64,000 bases of DNA from Bradyrhizobium sp. 164 (GCF_023073715.1 NZ_JADPKA010000073.1:1-64000), one strand, 5' to 3'. Shown: positions 37,991 to 47,151, counted from the stretch's first letter. The notes: a model not told the origin generated them from the letters alone. Numbers and translations: made by a program.

Positions 37991-38012
37991 CAGCGGCAGT
38001 GACGGTCGATTC

Positions 38013-38605
38013 ATGGACTACGTTCTGCGATCCATTCCCGGAAACATCCAGTGGGGGCTCTGGGACGGACGACCGCGCGCGTAACCCTGGGGAGAGGAGC
38101 TGCCGCTATCCACGGCAATTTCGGCGTCGCCTCGCCGCCGGGCTGAGGCCGGATGTCCTCGAAGGAGCCGCGGGCATTCGGCGGCAACATGGACAACAAG
38201 GAGCTCGGCGCTGGCAGCACGCTTTACTTTCCCGTCTTCGTGCTGGGCGCGCTGTTCTCCGCCAGCGACGGCCATGCGCTCCAGGGCGATTGCGAGGTCT
38301 GCCTGACGGCGATCAAGGCCGCGCTCACCGGCACCGTCGAATTCCACGTCCGGCGCGATCTTCGCCTCGCCTCCCCGCGCGCGGAAACCGCAGTCGACTG
38401 GATCGCGATGGGGTTCAATGAAGACCTCGAGGATGCGGCCAAGGCGGCGCTGCGCGACATGATCGCGCTGATCCGCGAGAGGAGCGGCCTCAGCGCGCAG
38501 GACGCCTATACGCTGTGTTCGATCGCCGCCGATCTCAGAGTTACGCAGATGGTCGACGGCAACAAGGGCGGCCACTGCGTCCTGGCAAAATCCCGCATGC
38601 CCTGA
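38013..38605 (+). pseudogene. Acetamidase/formamidase pseudogene (C-terminal half)
   Basis: Three pieces read as the C-terminal part of an FmdA/AmdA-type amidase: YVLRSIPGNIQWGLWDG in one frame; IHGNFGVASPPG in another; then RMSSKEPRAFGGNMDNKELG and a long intact stretch ending DLRVTQMVDGNKGGHCVLAK. A frameshift separates the first two and a TGA (probable TGG) separates the second and third. The N-terminal part of the gene is missing. The permease immediately upstream was probably its partner. A 150-residue ORF from ATG 38153 is still open and could be translated. Confidence 0.75.
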
Positions 38606-38647
38606 CCGCGTCCTTCGCTCGACCAGGCGCCGCGAGAGCGCGCCTGG

Positions 38648-40054
38648 TCAGATCAGGCTCGACTTGCCGCGGCTCAGCACCTCACCCGAGCCTTTGTCGC
38701 CGACGATCTCGCCCTGGTCGTACACGATCCGGCCGCGGGCAATGGTGGTGACGGGCCAACCGGTGACATCAAAGCCTTCCCAGGGCGTATAGTCCGAGCC
38801 GTGGTGAAGATCGGCCTGCTGAATCTTCTTCTTGAGCTTGGGGTCCCACAGCACGATATCGGCATCGAAGCCGACGCCGATCGAGCCTTTGCGCGGATAG
38901 AGGCCGTAGATGCGGGCGTGGTTGGTTGCGGTCAGCTCGACGAATTTTTGCAAGGTGATGCGGCCCTTCGAAACACCTTCCGAGAACAGGATCGGCAGCC
39001 GGGTCTCGACGCCGGGAATGCCGTTCGGGACCCAGCGGAACGAGGTACGAGCGTTCGGCGTCAGCTTGCCCTTGGGATCGTCGTAGCGGAACGGGCAATG
39101 ATCGGACGAGAAGGTCTGGAACACGCCTGATGTGATGCCCTCCCAGATCGCCTGCTGGCTTTCGACATCGCGTGGCGGCGGCGAGCAGACATATTTCGCG
39201 CCCGTAATGTCCATGTTGAGGCCCTTCATGTCATCAGCCGTCAGCGTGATGTATTGCGGGCAGGTCTCCGCATGCACCGGCAATCCGCGCTGCTGTGCCC
39301 AGCGCACCTGCTCCATCGCCTCGCGGCCGGAGACGTGCACGATCATGATGGGAACGCCGATCACCTCGGCATGGCTGATGGCGCGATGCGTCGCCTCGCG
39401 CTCGACGGCCTGAGGCCGCGAGGCGCCGTGATAGTAAGGGGCAATGTGGCCCTCGCGCTCGAGCTTATTGGTGAGGAAACGGATGGCGTCATAGCCCTCG
39501 CAATGGACCATCACTAGCGCCTGCTCGCGGCGGGCGACCTCGAAGACCTCGAGCAGCTGCTTGTCGCTGAGTACGAGGTCGTCATAGGTCATGAACACCT
39601 TGAAGGAGGTGTAGCCGTCCTTGACCAGGGCCGGCAGCTCCTGCCCGAGCACCACCGCGGTCGGATCGGAGATGATGAGATGGAACGCGGTGTCGATATA
39701 GCATTCGCCTTCGGCGAGCTTGCGGTAGTTCTCGACGCAGGTGCGCAGCGAGGTGCCCTTCTCCTGTAGCGCGAAGGGCAGCACCATGGTGTTGCCGCCG
39801 GCAGCCGCCGCGCGCGTCGCTGAGGCGAAGTCGTCGGCCATCACCACGTCCGGGCCAGAGGCTTGCGAGATGTGGACGTGGCTGTCGATGCCGCCCGGCA
39901 GTGCCAACAGGCCCGTCGCGTCGATCTCGCGCGCGGCACCCTCGATGCGATCGGCAATGCTGACGATGCGGCCGTCGCGAATGCCGATATCGGCGCGAAA
40001 CTCGTCGCTGGCGGTCACGATGGTGCCGCCGCGAATGGCGAGATCGAACTGCAT
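38648..40054 (-). CDS. Dihydropyrimidinase/hydantoinase 1
   Basis: Zn-dependent cyclic amidase of 468 residues that opens dihydropyrimidine or hydantoin rings to N-carbamoyl acids. H59 and H61 (DSHVHI) and the probable carboxylated lysine K151 (YTSFKVFMTYDD) are present; MIVHVSGREAM and the SDHCPFRYDDP motif with the metal aspartate follow. The ATG at 40054 is chosen; the frame continues upstream without homology. It follows the AMDase-like gene by 14 bases and ends the NitT-type transporter run. Confidence 0.92.
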   Translation of the reverse strand: MQFDLAIRGGTIVTASDEFRADIGIRDGRIVSIADRIEGAAREIDATGLLALPGGIDSHVHISQASGPDVVMADDFASATRAAAAGGNTMVLPFALQEKGTSLRTCVENYRKLAEGECYIDTAFHLIISDPTAVVLGQELPALVKDGYTSFKVFMTYDDLVLSDKQLLEVFEVARREQALVMVHCEGYDAIRFLTNKLEREGHIAPYYHGASRPQAVEREATHRAISHAEVIGVPIMIVHVSGREAMEQVRWAQQRGLPVHAETCPQYITLTADDMKGLNMDITGAKYVCSPPPRDVESQQAIWEGITSGVFQTFSSDHCPFRYDDPKGKLTPNARTSFRWVPNGIPGVETRLPILFSEGVSKGRITLQKFVELTATNHARIYGLYPRKGSIGVGFDADIVLWDPKLKKKIQQADLHHGSDYTPWEGFDVTGWPVTTIARGRIVYDQGEIVGDKGSGEVLSRGKSSLI

Positions 40055-40068
40055 CACTTGCGCCTCCG

Positions 40069-40800
40069 TCACTTGATGACCGCTGATGTCTGGAATATGC
40101 GGCCCCACCCCGCAAGGGCCCTGATGTCGCCGCCGGCGAGGCCGAGAGTCCGCCACAACGTGACCGCGACCGAGTCGAGAACAGCGACATCCAATTCCCG
40201 TTCGAGCGAGGCCGCAAGCGCCGCACCATCGAGATTGGTGCAGAGGATGACGATCGCATCTGCCCCCTCCGCCGCCACGGCGCGAATCACGTCCGCAATG
40301 GTCGCCGGCGCGACCTCGCCAAAGGAGAAATTGTCGCGCAGGCCGAGGTGCCGCTCGGCGTGCGGGATGATCCCCTCCTCGGCCCAGACGTCGGCGATGC
40401 GCCGCTGCACATCGTCCGTATATGGCGAGACCAGGCCGACGCGCTTGGCGCCGAGCGCGCGGGCGGCATCGATGCAGGCGAGCGTCGACGTCGTCGCCGG
40501 CTTGCCTGTGCGAGCCGTAATCGCCTCGCACAGGCTCCGGTCGCGGCCGACGCCGAGCCAGCTTGCGGAAGTGCCATTCCAGGCAATCGCGTCGACCTTG
40601 GCATCGGCCAGCAGGTCCGCGGCCGGCAGCATCACCGAGGCATCGAACTGGCTCAGCGCAGCGGCGTCGAGCGCAATCTCGGTGACGCGAAAGCGCGAGA
40701 AATGTGCGGTGACATCAGCCACGCCATGCAGCATGGCGCTGGTGACGGGCTCGAGCACCGAGTTGGAGGACGGCGTGATCATGCCGAGACGCTTGCGCAT
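40069..40800 (-). CDS. Asp/Glu racemase-superfamily enzyme, arylmalonate-decarboxylase-like
   Basis: Encodes 243 residues with the maleate isomerase/AMDase fold (RLGMITPSSNSVLEPVTSAM). The second cysteine of the superfamily is present (C187 in VILCTNLDGA). The first is absent: the loop reads AWNGTSAS (71-80) with G76 near the position of Gly74 in AMDase. A single cysteine at 187-188 is the AMDase pattern, so decarboxylation of a substituted malonate or an isomerase-like reaction without a two-base racemase is more likely than racemisation. It is between the transporter genes and hydantoinase 1. Confidence 0.75.
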   Translation of the reverse strand: MRKRLGMITPSSNSVLEPVTSAMLHGVADVTAHFSRFRVTEIALDAAALSQFDASVMLPAADLLADAKVDAIAWNGTSASWLGVGRDRSLCEAITARTGKPATTSTLACIDAARALGAKRVGLVSPYTDDVQRRIADVWAEEGIIPHAERHLGLRDNFSFGEVAPATIADVIRAVAAEGADAIVILCTNLDGAALAASLERELDVAVLDSVAVTLWRTLGLAGGDIRALAGWGRIFQTSAVIK

Positions 40801-40809
40801 GGCGATACC

Positions 40810-41586
40810 TTACGACGCCTGCGCAAGCCGCGTCGACTCCTCCCGGATCAAAGCCAGGATGTGGCGCTTGGCGTCGTTGAATTCGGGGCTGGTGATGTCA
40901 CGCGGTCGCGGCAGATCGAAATTGACGGCCTCGCGGATCCGGCCCGGCCGCCTGGTCATCACCACGATCTTGTTGCCGAGCACCAGGGCCTCGTCGACGC
41001 TGTGGGTGACGAACACGATGGTGCAGCGGCGCTTCTGCCAGATCGCGACCAGCTCCTCCTGCATTTCGAGCTTGGTCTGGGCATCCAGCGCAGCGAACGG
41101 CTCGTCCATCAGGATCACGCTCGGGTTCATCAGCAGCGCGCGGGCGATGCCGACCCGCTGGTTCATGCCGCCCGACATTTCGGAGGGATGATGATGCTCG
41201 AAGCCGCGCAGGCCGACGAGATCGATGAACTCCATGGCGTGGTCGTGGCGCTCGGTCTTGGCGACGCCCTTCAGCTTGAGGTGGAAGGCGACGTTGTCGA
41301 TCGCCGTCAGCCACGGCATCAGCGTCGGCTGCTGGAACACGACACCGCGGTCCGAGCCCGGGCGCTCCACCTGCTTGCCGTCGACCAGCGTGCGGCCGGA
41401 GGTCGCCTGCTCGAATCCGGCGATGATGTTGAGGAGGGTCGACTTGCCGCAGCCGGAAGGGCCGAGCAAGCAGACGAAGTCGTTGGCCTCGATGTCGAGA
41501 TTGATGTTGTCCAGCGTCAGCAGGTCGCGACCGCGCCGCTTGTCCGAGAACACCTTGACGATGTTGCGAAGCTCGATTGCCGCCAT
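40810..41586 (-). CDS. NitT/TauT-family ABC transporter ATPase
   Basis: ATPase of 258 residues. Walker A GPSGCGKSTLL, signature EMSGGMNQRVGIARAL, Walker B VILMDEPFAAL; VTHSVDEALVLGNK is the switch region of the SsuB/TauB class. The ATG at 41586 overlaps the permease stop as TGATG. The gene ends nine bases before the AMDase-like gene. Confidence 0.93.
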   Translation of the reverse strand: MAAIELRNIVKVFSDKRRGRDLLTLDNINLDIEANDFVCLLGPSGCGKSTLLNIIAGFEQATSGRTLVDGKQVERPGSDRGVVFQQPTLMPWLTAIDNVAFHLKLKGVAKTERHDHAMEFIDLVGLRGFEHHHPSEMSGGMNQRVGIARALLMNPSVILMDEPFAALDAQTKLEMQEELVAIWQKRRCTIVFVTHSVDEALVLGNKIVVMTRRPGRIREAVNFDLPRPRDITSPEFNDAKRHILALIREESTRLAQAS

Positions 41587-42437
41587 CAGCGCGCCCTGCC
41601 CTGCACGGTGGTCGTCTGCTGCCAGCGCAGCGTGCGCGCCATGATCGCCTTGAGCCCGAGGTCGGAGAGATAGCCGAGCAGCCCGATCGAGATCATCGCA
41701 GCCAGCACGATGTCGTAGCGCAGGAAGTAGTAGGAATCCCAGAGCACGTAGCCGAGGCCGCTCTTGACCGCGACCATCTCGGCCGTGACCGTCAGCATCC
41801 AGGCCGAGCCGACCGCGATACGTAGCCCTGCGAAGATCGAGGGCAGCGCCGCCGGCAGCACGATGTCGGTCAGCATCTGCCGGCCATTGGCGCCCATCAT
41901 CGCACCGGCGCGGACCAGATTGTGATCCACGGTCTTCACGCCATGGATGCTGTTCATCAGCACCGGGAAGAAGGCGCCGAGGAAGACCAGGAAGATCGCG
42001 GGCTTGTCGGCGATGCCGAACCAGATGATGGCCAGCGGGATCCAGGACACCGGCGGGATCGGGCGGAGCATCTGCAGCGTCGGCTCCAGCGTCTTCTCGA
42101 ACAAGCGCGACCAGCCGATCGCGACGCCCGCGAGGATGCCGAGGAGGCTCGCCAGCGCAAAGCCGCCGAACACGCGAAGCGCGCTGGCAAGCGCGTCGCG
42201 CAGCCAGTGCCCGGAATAGGTCTGCGTGGTCTCGTCGAAGCCGAACACCCAATCGCCGAGCGCATGCAGCACCGCGCTGGGCGCCGGCAGCAGCGCGGGC
42301 GGAAGCATGCCGCTGCGGGCAAAGGCCTCCCAGCCCGCGATCAGCAGCGCAGGCACAACGAGGCGTTCGAGCCCCTGGAATGCCCGCGTCAGCCGAAACG
42401 CCGGCCTGACCGGCGAGACGTCAGTAACCGAGGTCAT
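41586..42437 (-). CDS. NitT/TauT-family ABC transporter permease
   Basis: Permease of 283 residues with six helices. WIPLAIIWFGIADKPAIFLVFLGAF and LPAALPSIFAGLRIAVGSAW form the conserved BPD_transp_1 region with the EAA-like loop. The ATG at 42437 overlaps the end of the binding-protein gene by 17 bases. Confidence 0.9.
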   Translation of the reverse strand: MTSVTDVSPVRPAFRLTRAFQGLERLVVPALLIAGWEAFARSGMLPPALLPAPSAVLHALGDWVFGFDETTQTYSGHWLRDALASALRVFGGFALASLLGILAGVAIGWSRLFEKTLEPTLQMLRPIPPVSWIPLAIIWFGIADKPAIFLVFLGAFFPVLMNSIHGVKTVDHNLVRAGAMMGANGRQMLTDIVLPAALPSIFAGLRIAVGSAWMLTVTAEMVAVKSGLGYVLWDSYYFLRYDIVLAAMISIGLLGYLSDLGLKAIMARTLRWQQTTTVQGRAR

Positions 42438-43425
42438 TCTTGGCTTTTCCGGTGGCCTGCTCCAGGAACGAATAGTCGATGTTCTTCTCCGCGTCCGCGG
42501 AAACGTCCTTCGAAATGTATTTGAGGTCACGCATCATCGCGGCAATCGCCAGCGTTTGCGAGCGATGGATCGCGGGATCGGGCGAGGCATTCTTCAGCGC
42601 CTCAGTCGCGACAGTCTTGTCGAGGCCGGTGAGCTTGTTGATGGCCTCGACCCATGGCGCCTTGTCGGCGATCAGCTTGTTGTCGAGCTCGACCACGGCG
42701 CCGACGACGCCCTGGACGCCGGCGCGCTGACTCGCGATCACATCCGAACGCGTGACGATCAGATTCGTGAGATTTCCCGCAGCCTGCTCATACGGCAGCA
42801 CAAAATGCTTGCCGGCGCCGGCGAGCCGGATCTGTGAGGCGAACGGCTCGACCGAGCAGATCATGTCGACCTCGCCGCGCTGGAGCGCGGCGAGATGATC
42901 TGACGGATTGGGGATGTTGATGAACTGGATGTCCTTGTTGGGATCGACGCCCTGCTTGAGGAATGCGCCGCGCATGTGGATGTCCTGGGCATTACCGCGG
43001 GACGCCGCGATCTTGAGCGGCTGACCGTCGCCCTTCGCCTTCGCAACGGTCGTCTTGAACGTCGCCCAGTCCTCAGGGGGAAGGTTCAGTTTCACGGAGG
43101 AGAGGCATTCCGAGCCGCCATTGATCTGGCCTGAGACGGCGACGACGTCGAAACCTTTGTCGAGCGCTGTGATGTAATGGAGATAGGTCACCTGCGCGAC
43201 GTCGATGCTCTTCGAGACCAGGGCGGTGAGCACGTCATTGCCGGAGTTGAAGCCGGTGGCCTCGACCTCGACGCCCTTCGCCATCCCCGGGATCAGCGAC
43301 ATCGGCAGGCAGTGCGCGCATTTGGCGTAGCCGAGCTTGATCTTCGCGGCTTGCGCGGAGGCGAGATCGCTTCCGCCAAGCATTGCCGCCATCACCACGA
43401 GGCCCAGTCGCAAACTCGTCCGCAT
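42421..43425 (-). CDS. NitT/TauT-family substrate-binding protein
   Basis: Periplasmic NMT1/THI5-like binding protein of 334 residues with a signal peptide (GLVVMAAMLGG ... ASAQ). The mature N-terminus KIKLGYAKCAHCLPMSLIPG has an unusual C-x2-C beside the ligand cleft and further cysteines in SECLSS and DMICSVEP. The ATG at 43425 follows AGCAGG. Family members bind pyrimidines, aliphatic sulfonates or nitrate; here the hydantoinase neighbour suggests a ring amide. Confidence 0.85.
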   Translation of the reverse strand: MRTSLRLGLVVMAAMLGGSDLASAQAAKIKLGYAKCAHCLPMSLIPGMAKGVEVEATGFNSGNDVLTALVSKSIDVAQVTYLHYITALDKGFDVVAVSGQINGGSECLSSVKLNLPPEDWATFKTTVAKAKGDGQPLKIAASRGNAQDIHMRGAFLKQGVDPNKDIQFINIPNPSDHLAALQRGEVDMICSVEPFASQIRLAGAGKHFVLPYEQAAGNLTNLIVTRSDVIASQRAGVQGVVGAVVELDNKLIADKAPWVEAINKLTGLDKTVATEALKNASPDPAIHRSQTLAIAAMMRDLKYISKDVSADAEKNIDYSFLEQATGKAKNDLGY

Positions 43426-43508
43426 CACCTGCTCCGTTTCGAATGCGCGGGATCTCGCGCGTCAGAAACGATCATCCGCCGCCCTTAGCCACAACGCAAT
43501 CCAGTTTC

Positions 43509-43523
43509 TGCATGCTGCATACA
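43509..43523. promoter_or_regulatory. Candidate GntR operator 1
   Basis: TGCATGCTGCATACA contains two related heptamers. TGCATACA recurs at 50780-50787 upstream of the dipeptide-type transporter. It sits between the divergent transporter and gntR genes. Confidence 0.35.
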
Positions 43524-43623
43524 ATTTGCGCGCTATGCCATTGTTTTCAGCGAGATGCGTCGATATTTTGAGCAGGCCAAAGGGCCGGAAACGGCTAAGA
43601 TCAACGTGAGAAGTGAGGCACGC

Positions 43624-44334
43624 GTGCAGCCAAAATCGGAAGCGCCAAAGGGACGAAAGTCGCCCAAACTCAAGCGGACGGGCCTGCACGAGCGTGCCGC
43701 GGCGCGGATGCGGGCGATGATCATTCGCGGCGAGCTGCCACCGGGTTCGCAAACCCAGGAGACGAAGCTGTCGAAGGAGCTCGGCGTGTCGCGCACCCCC
43801 TTGCGCGAGGCGATGAAGGTGCTGGCGGCTGAAGGCTTGATCGAGCTTCGTCCCAATCGCAGCCCGCGCATTGCCGATATCGCGGTGGACGGCATCTCGG
43901 AATTGTTCGAGGCCCTCGCCGGCATCGAGCGGCTCGCCGCCGAGCTCGCCGCGGAGCGCGCCACCGAGCGCGACCTCGCCCGCCTGCGCACGCTTCAGAC
44001 CCGCATGGAGGGTCATCACCGCAACGGCAAGCTCGACGATTATTTCACCATCAACGGCGAGATTCACAACACCATCGTCCGCATGGCCCGCAACACACCG
44101 CTGCGCGAAGCCCACGAGACGCTGATCTCCCGCGCCGAGCGCGCGCGCTATCTCGCGCTCGGCGCGAACAGGCGCTGGAGCAATTCGGTCGACGAGCACG
44201 CGGACATCCTGGCCGCGCTGGAGGCACGCGACAGCGAAGCGGCCGGCCGCCTGCTCGGCGCCCACGTCGCGCGCACCGGCACGGCGCTGCTCGAAGTCCT
44301 CGCCGCCTCTCAGGCCAAACGGACGGCGGCATAA
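43624..44334 (+). CDS. GntR-family regulator (FCD/FadR subfamily)
   Basis: Regulator of 236 residues. The winged helix has GLHERAAARMRAMIIRGELP and LSKELGVSRTPLREAMKVLA, followed by an all-helical FCD ligand domain (YFTINGEIHNTIVRMARNT, with metal-type histidines in HNT and DEHADILAAL). The chosen start is GTG 43624 with GTGAGG five bases upstream; ATG 43555 is upstream in frame. It is divergent from the NitT-type transporter and 2 bases ahead of the racemase-fold gene. Confidence 0.9.
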   Translation: MQPKSEAPKGRKSPKLKRTGLHERAAARMRAMIIRGELPPGSQTQETKLSKELGVSRTPLREAMKVLAAEGLIELRPNRSPRIADIAVDGISELFEALAGIERLAAELAAERATERDLARLRTLQTRMEGHHRNGKLDDYFTINGEIHNTIVRMARNTPLREAHETLISRAERARYLALGANRRWSNSVDEHADILAALEARDSEAAGRLLGAHVARTGTALLEVLAASQAKRTAA

Positions 44335-44336
44335 TC

Positions 44337-45086
44337 ATGAAGCTGCTGCTGCTCAACCCGAACACCAGCACCGAGGTCACTCAGTTGATGTTGGGAGTCG
44401 GGCAGCGCGCCGCTTCCTCCGGCACCGAGCTGATCCCCTGCACCGCGACCCGCGGGGTGCCCTATATCGCCACGCGTACCGAAGCGCAGATCGGCGGCGC
44501 CATTGCGCTGGAGATGCTGGCAGAGCAGCACATGAAGGCGGATGCCGCAATCATCGCGGCATTCGGCGATCCCGGCCTGTTCGCGGCGCGCGAGACCTTC
44601 GACATCCCCGTGATCGGCATGGCGGAAGCCGCCATGCTGACCGCCTGTATGGCCGGACGCCGCTTTGCCATCGTCACCTTCGCCCAGGCCCTGGGCCCTT
44701 GGTACGAGGAATGCGTCCGCGCCCACGGGCTGTGGCAGCGGTGCGCCGGCATCCGCATGCTCGATGCGCCGTTTCAGGCGATCTGCGAGGTCGGCACCGA
44801 GAAGGAAGACGTGCTGGTCGAGCTCGCCCAGCGCGCCATCATCGAGGACGAGGCCGATGTGCTGATCTTCGCCGGCGCCCCGCTCTCGGGCCTTGCCGAG
44901 CGCGTCGCCGAGCGGATTCCGGTCCCGGTGGTCGATCAGGTCATCGCCTCCGTGAAACAAGCCGAGGCGCTGCATGCGCTGCGCCTGCGCAAGGCAACGG
45001 CGGGAACGTATCGCCGCCCCGCCGCCAAGCCGACCATCGGCCTTGCCGACGCGCTCGCCGCCCGGCTCGAGCATCGCGACCGCTAG
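44337..45086 (+). CDS. Asp/Glu/hydantoin racemase-fold protein lacking the catalytic cysteines
   Basis: Encodes 249 residues and is clearly homologous to hydantoin racemases (LLLLNPNTSTEVTQ, FGDPGLFAARE, GMAEAAMLTA). The first catalytic cysteine is alanine (A75 in IIAAFGDPG). The second is glycine (G180 in IFAGAPLSG where GCAGM is usual). Two-cysteine racemisation is therefore not possible; it may bind a ligand, act as a lyase or be inactive. It is cotranscribed with the GntR gene. Confidence 0.8.
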   Translation: MKLLLLNPNTSTEVTQLMLGVGQRAASSGTELIPCTATRGVPYIATRTEAQIGGAIALEMLAEQHMKADAAIIAAFGDPGLFAARETFDIPVIGMAEAAMLTACMAGRRFAIVTFAQALGPWYEECVRAHGLWQRCAGIRMLDAPFQAICEVGTEKEDVLVELAQRAIIEDEADVLIFAGAPLSGLAERVAERIPVPVVDQVIASVKQAEALHALRLRKATAGTYRRPAAKPTIGLADALAARLEHRDR

Positions 45087-45292
45087 GGGAGCTTCGGCCG
45101 GCGATACGAAAACCCCAATTCGTTCTCGAGGATACGGCCGAAGGCAAACAAGCGGGATTCGCAGCCCGGCGGCGCGATGTTCAATCCTTCCTTGCCGAGC
45201 AGCGGAATCCAGGAAATCATCCTGATGATGTTCGAGGTCCAGAACGGCACGGTGCAGAGCAGGAACAGGCCTAATGGCTCAGCTCTCTGCAC
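45083..45292 (-). pseudogene. Remnant of a PotB-type ABC permease gene
   Basis: The minus-strand frame has TVPFWTSNIIRMISWIPLLG followed by KEGLNIA, which resembles the conserved loop and helix of spermidine/putrescine-type permeases (PFWTSxxIRxxxWxxLL). Nothing else of the gene is present. The rest of the 403-base gap (45087-45489) shows no gene. Confidence 0.4.
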
Positions 45293-45489
45293 TTCATGGC
45301 GGCACGCGGCTCAGGAAGGCGGCAGGACTTATGAACCGATCGCAATGAAGAGAAGATTCTCCGGACTTTCGTTTTTGCGAATTATTCTAGTCTGAGCCCG
45401 CCTTTCGAAAAAGTTCCTCGCTCCTACACCATCAAGCATCCGCTGCCTGGCTCTTGTCGGGCGATATAGCCATGAATTGGAAGTGGAAA

Positions 45490-47151
45490 TCAGGCGGGCA
45501 GAAGCGAAGCAGGCGACCCAATGTGTGGGATAGCTTCGACCAGCTCGCGCGTGTAATCCGTCTGCGGATTGGCAAACAGAGCGAGGCTCTCGCCCTGCTC
45601 GACGATGCCACCGGCGCGCAGCACGATGGTCCGGCTGCACATCATGCGTACCACGTTGAGGTCGTGACTGACGAACAGGAAGGCGAGATTGTCCTCGCGC
45701 CGAAGCCGGTCGAGCAGCTGCAGCACTACGGCCTGCACCGAGACATCGAGCGCCGCAGTGGGCTCGTCGAGCACCAGCAAACGCGGCCGACACGCAATGG
45801 CGCGGGCGATGCCGATGCGCGCCTTCTGGCCACCCGACAATTGATGCGGGAAGCGGGACAACAACTCACGCGGCAGGCCGACGCGGTCGGCGCACTCCTC
45901 GACCCGGGACCGCAGCGCGTCGCCGGGGCGCAGGCCGGTGAGCCTCAGCAGCGGATGAGCAATGCAGTCGAACGCGGTAAAGCGCGGATTGAGGCTCTCG
46001 TGCGGATCCTGAAAGACGATCTGGATTTCCTTGCGTAGCGGCGAGCGATGAAAATCACGCGCCGGCAGCTTTGCGATCGAATAGCCGTCGAACAGGATAT
46101 CGCCTGCGCTCGGATCGATCAGCCGGCAGATCATGCGGGCGGTGGTGCTCTTGCCGGAGCCGGACTCCCCGACCAGGCCGACGCTCTCGCCCGCCGCCAC
46201 GGTCATCGAGAAATCCGCTACCGCAGCGGCGCCATCGTCAAAACGCTTGACGACGTGCTGGACGTCGAGCAGCGGCGGCGTGCCCGGCGCGGGCGTCGGC
46301 CGGTCCTTCACCTCGACAACCGGCAGAGCTTCGTCGGCCGGCACGAGGTCGCCGACACGCGATGTCGCGGTCGGCGACGATGCCACCAGTCGCTTGGTAT
46401 AGGCGTGCTGCGGCGCCCGAAACAATGTCTGCGGCGCGCCTTCTTCCACGAGCCGCCCCTGCTCCATCACCACCACGCGCCGACAATAATGTGCCGCAAG
46501 ACCAAGGTCGTGGGTGATGAGGATTGTCGTCATGCCCCGTTCGGCGACGATGCGCGCCAGGAGGTCCATCACCACCTTTTGTGTCGTCACATCGAGGCCG
46601 GTGGTCGGCTCGTCGGCAATCAGAAGTGATGGGTTGCAGGAGATCGCGATCGCGATCATCACGCGCTGGCACATACCGCCGGAGAGCTCGTGCGGATAGG
46701 CATCCAGCCGCCGGTCGGGATCGCGGATCTGCACCGCGCGCAGCAACTTCAGCGCCTCGGCCCGCGCCTCCTGCTTCGAGAGCCGCCGATGCGAAAGGAC
46801 GGCGTCGGCGATCTGGGCACCGACGGTGCGGATCGGATTGAGCGCGGCGCGCGGATTCTGGAAGATCATCGCCATGTTGGCGCCGTGCAGGTTGCGCAGC
46901 TCCGCCCCCGATGCGCGCGTAATGTCCTGGCCCCTGAACTTGACACGACCGGCGGTGATGCGACCCGCTTTGTCGAGCAGGCCCGTGACCGCGAAGCCGG
47001 TGACTGATTTGCCGGACCCGCTCTCGCCGACGAGGCCCAGCATTTCACCCGGCTGGAGCGACAGCGAGACTCCCCGCAGCGCCTCGACGAGCCCGCGCCG
47101 CGTCGAGAACGTCACGCCGAGATTGTCGATTTCGAGCAGTGGCGACATCAT
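45490..47151 (-). CDS. Dipeptide/opine-type ABC transporter, double ATPase (DppD-DppF fusion)
   Basis: Encodes 553 residues with two complete ABC domains in one chain. Walker A GESGSGKS occurs twice; signatures are LSGGMCQRVMIA and LSGGQKARIGIA; Walker B elements SLLIADEPTTGLDV and RLLVLDEPTAALDV. Oligopeptide_OPN_HTH-like C-terminal segments follow each domain. The start ATG 47151 overlaps the DppC-like stop. This fusion type (as in GsiA) is common in rhizobia. Confidence 0.92.
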   Translation of the reverse strand: MMSPLLEIDNLGVTFSTRRGLVEALRGVSLSLQPGEMLGLVGESGSGKSVTGFAVTGLLDKAGRITAGRVKFRGQDITRASGAELRNLHGANMAMIFQNPRAALNPIRTVGAQIADAVLSHRRLSKQEARAEALKLLRAVQIRDPDRRLDAYPHELSGGMCQRVMIAIAISCNPSLLIADEPTTGLDVTTQKVVMDLLARIVAERGMTTILITHDLGLAAHYCRRVVVMEQGRLVEEGAPQTLFRAPQHAYTKRLVASSPTATSRVGDLVPADEALPVVEVKDRPTPAPGTPPLLDVQHVVKRFDDGAAAVADFSMTVAAGESVGLVGESGSGKSTTARMICRLIDPSAGDILFDGYSIAKLPARDFHRSPLRKEIQIVFQDPHESLNPRFTAFDCIAHPLLRLTGLRPGDALRSRVEECADRVGLPRELLSRFPHQLSGGQKARIGIARAIACRPRLLVLDEPTAALDVSVQAVVLQLLDRLRREDNLAFLFVSHDLNVVRMMCSRTIVLRAGGIVEQGESLALFANPQTDYTRELVEAIPHIGSPASLLPA

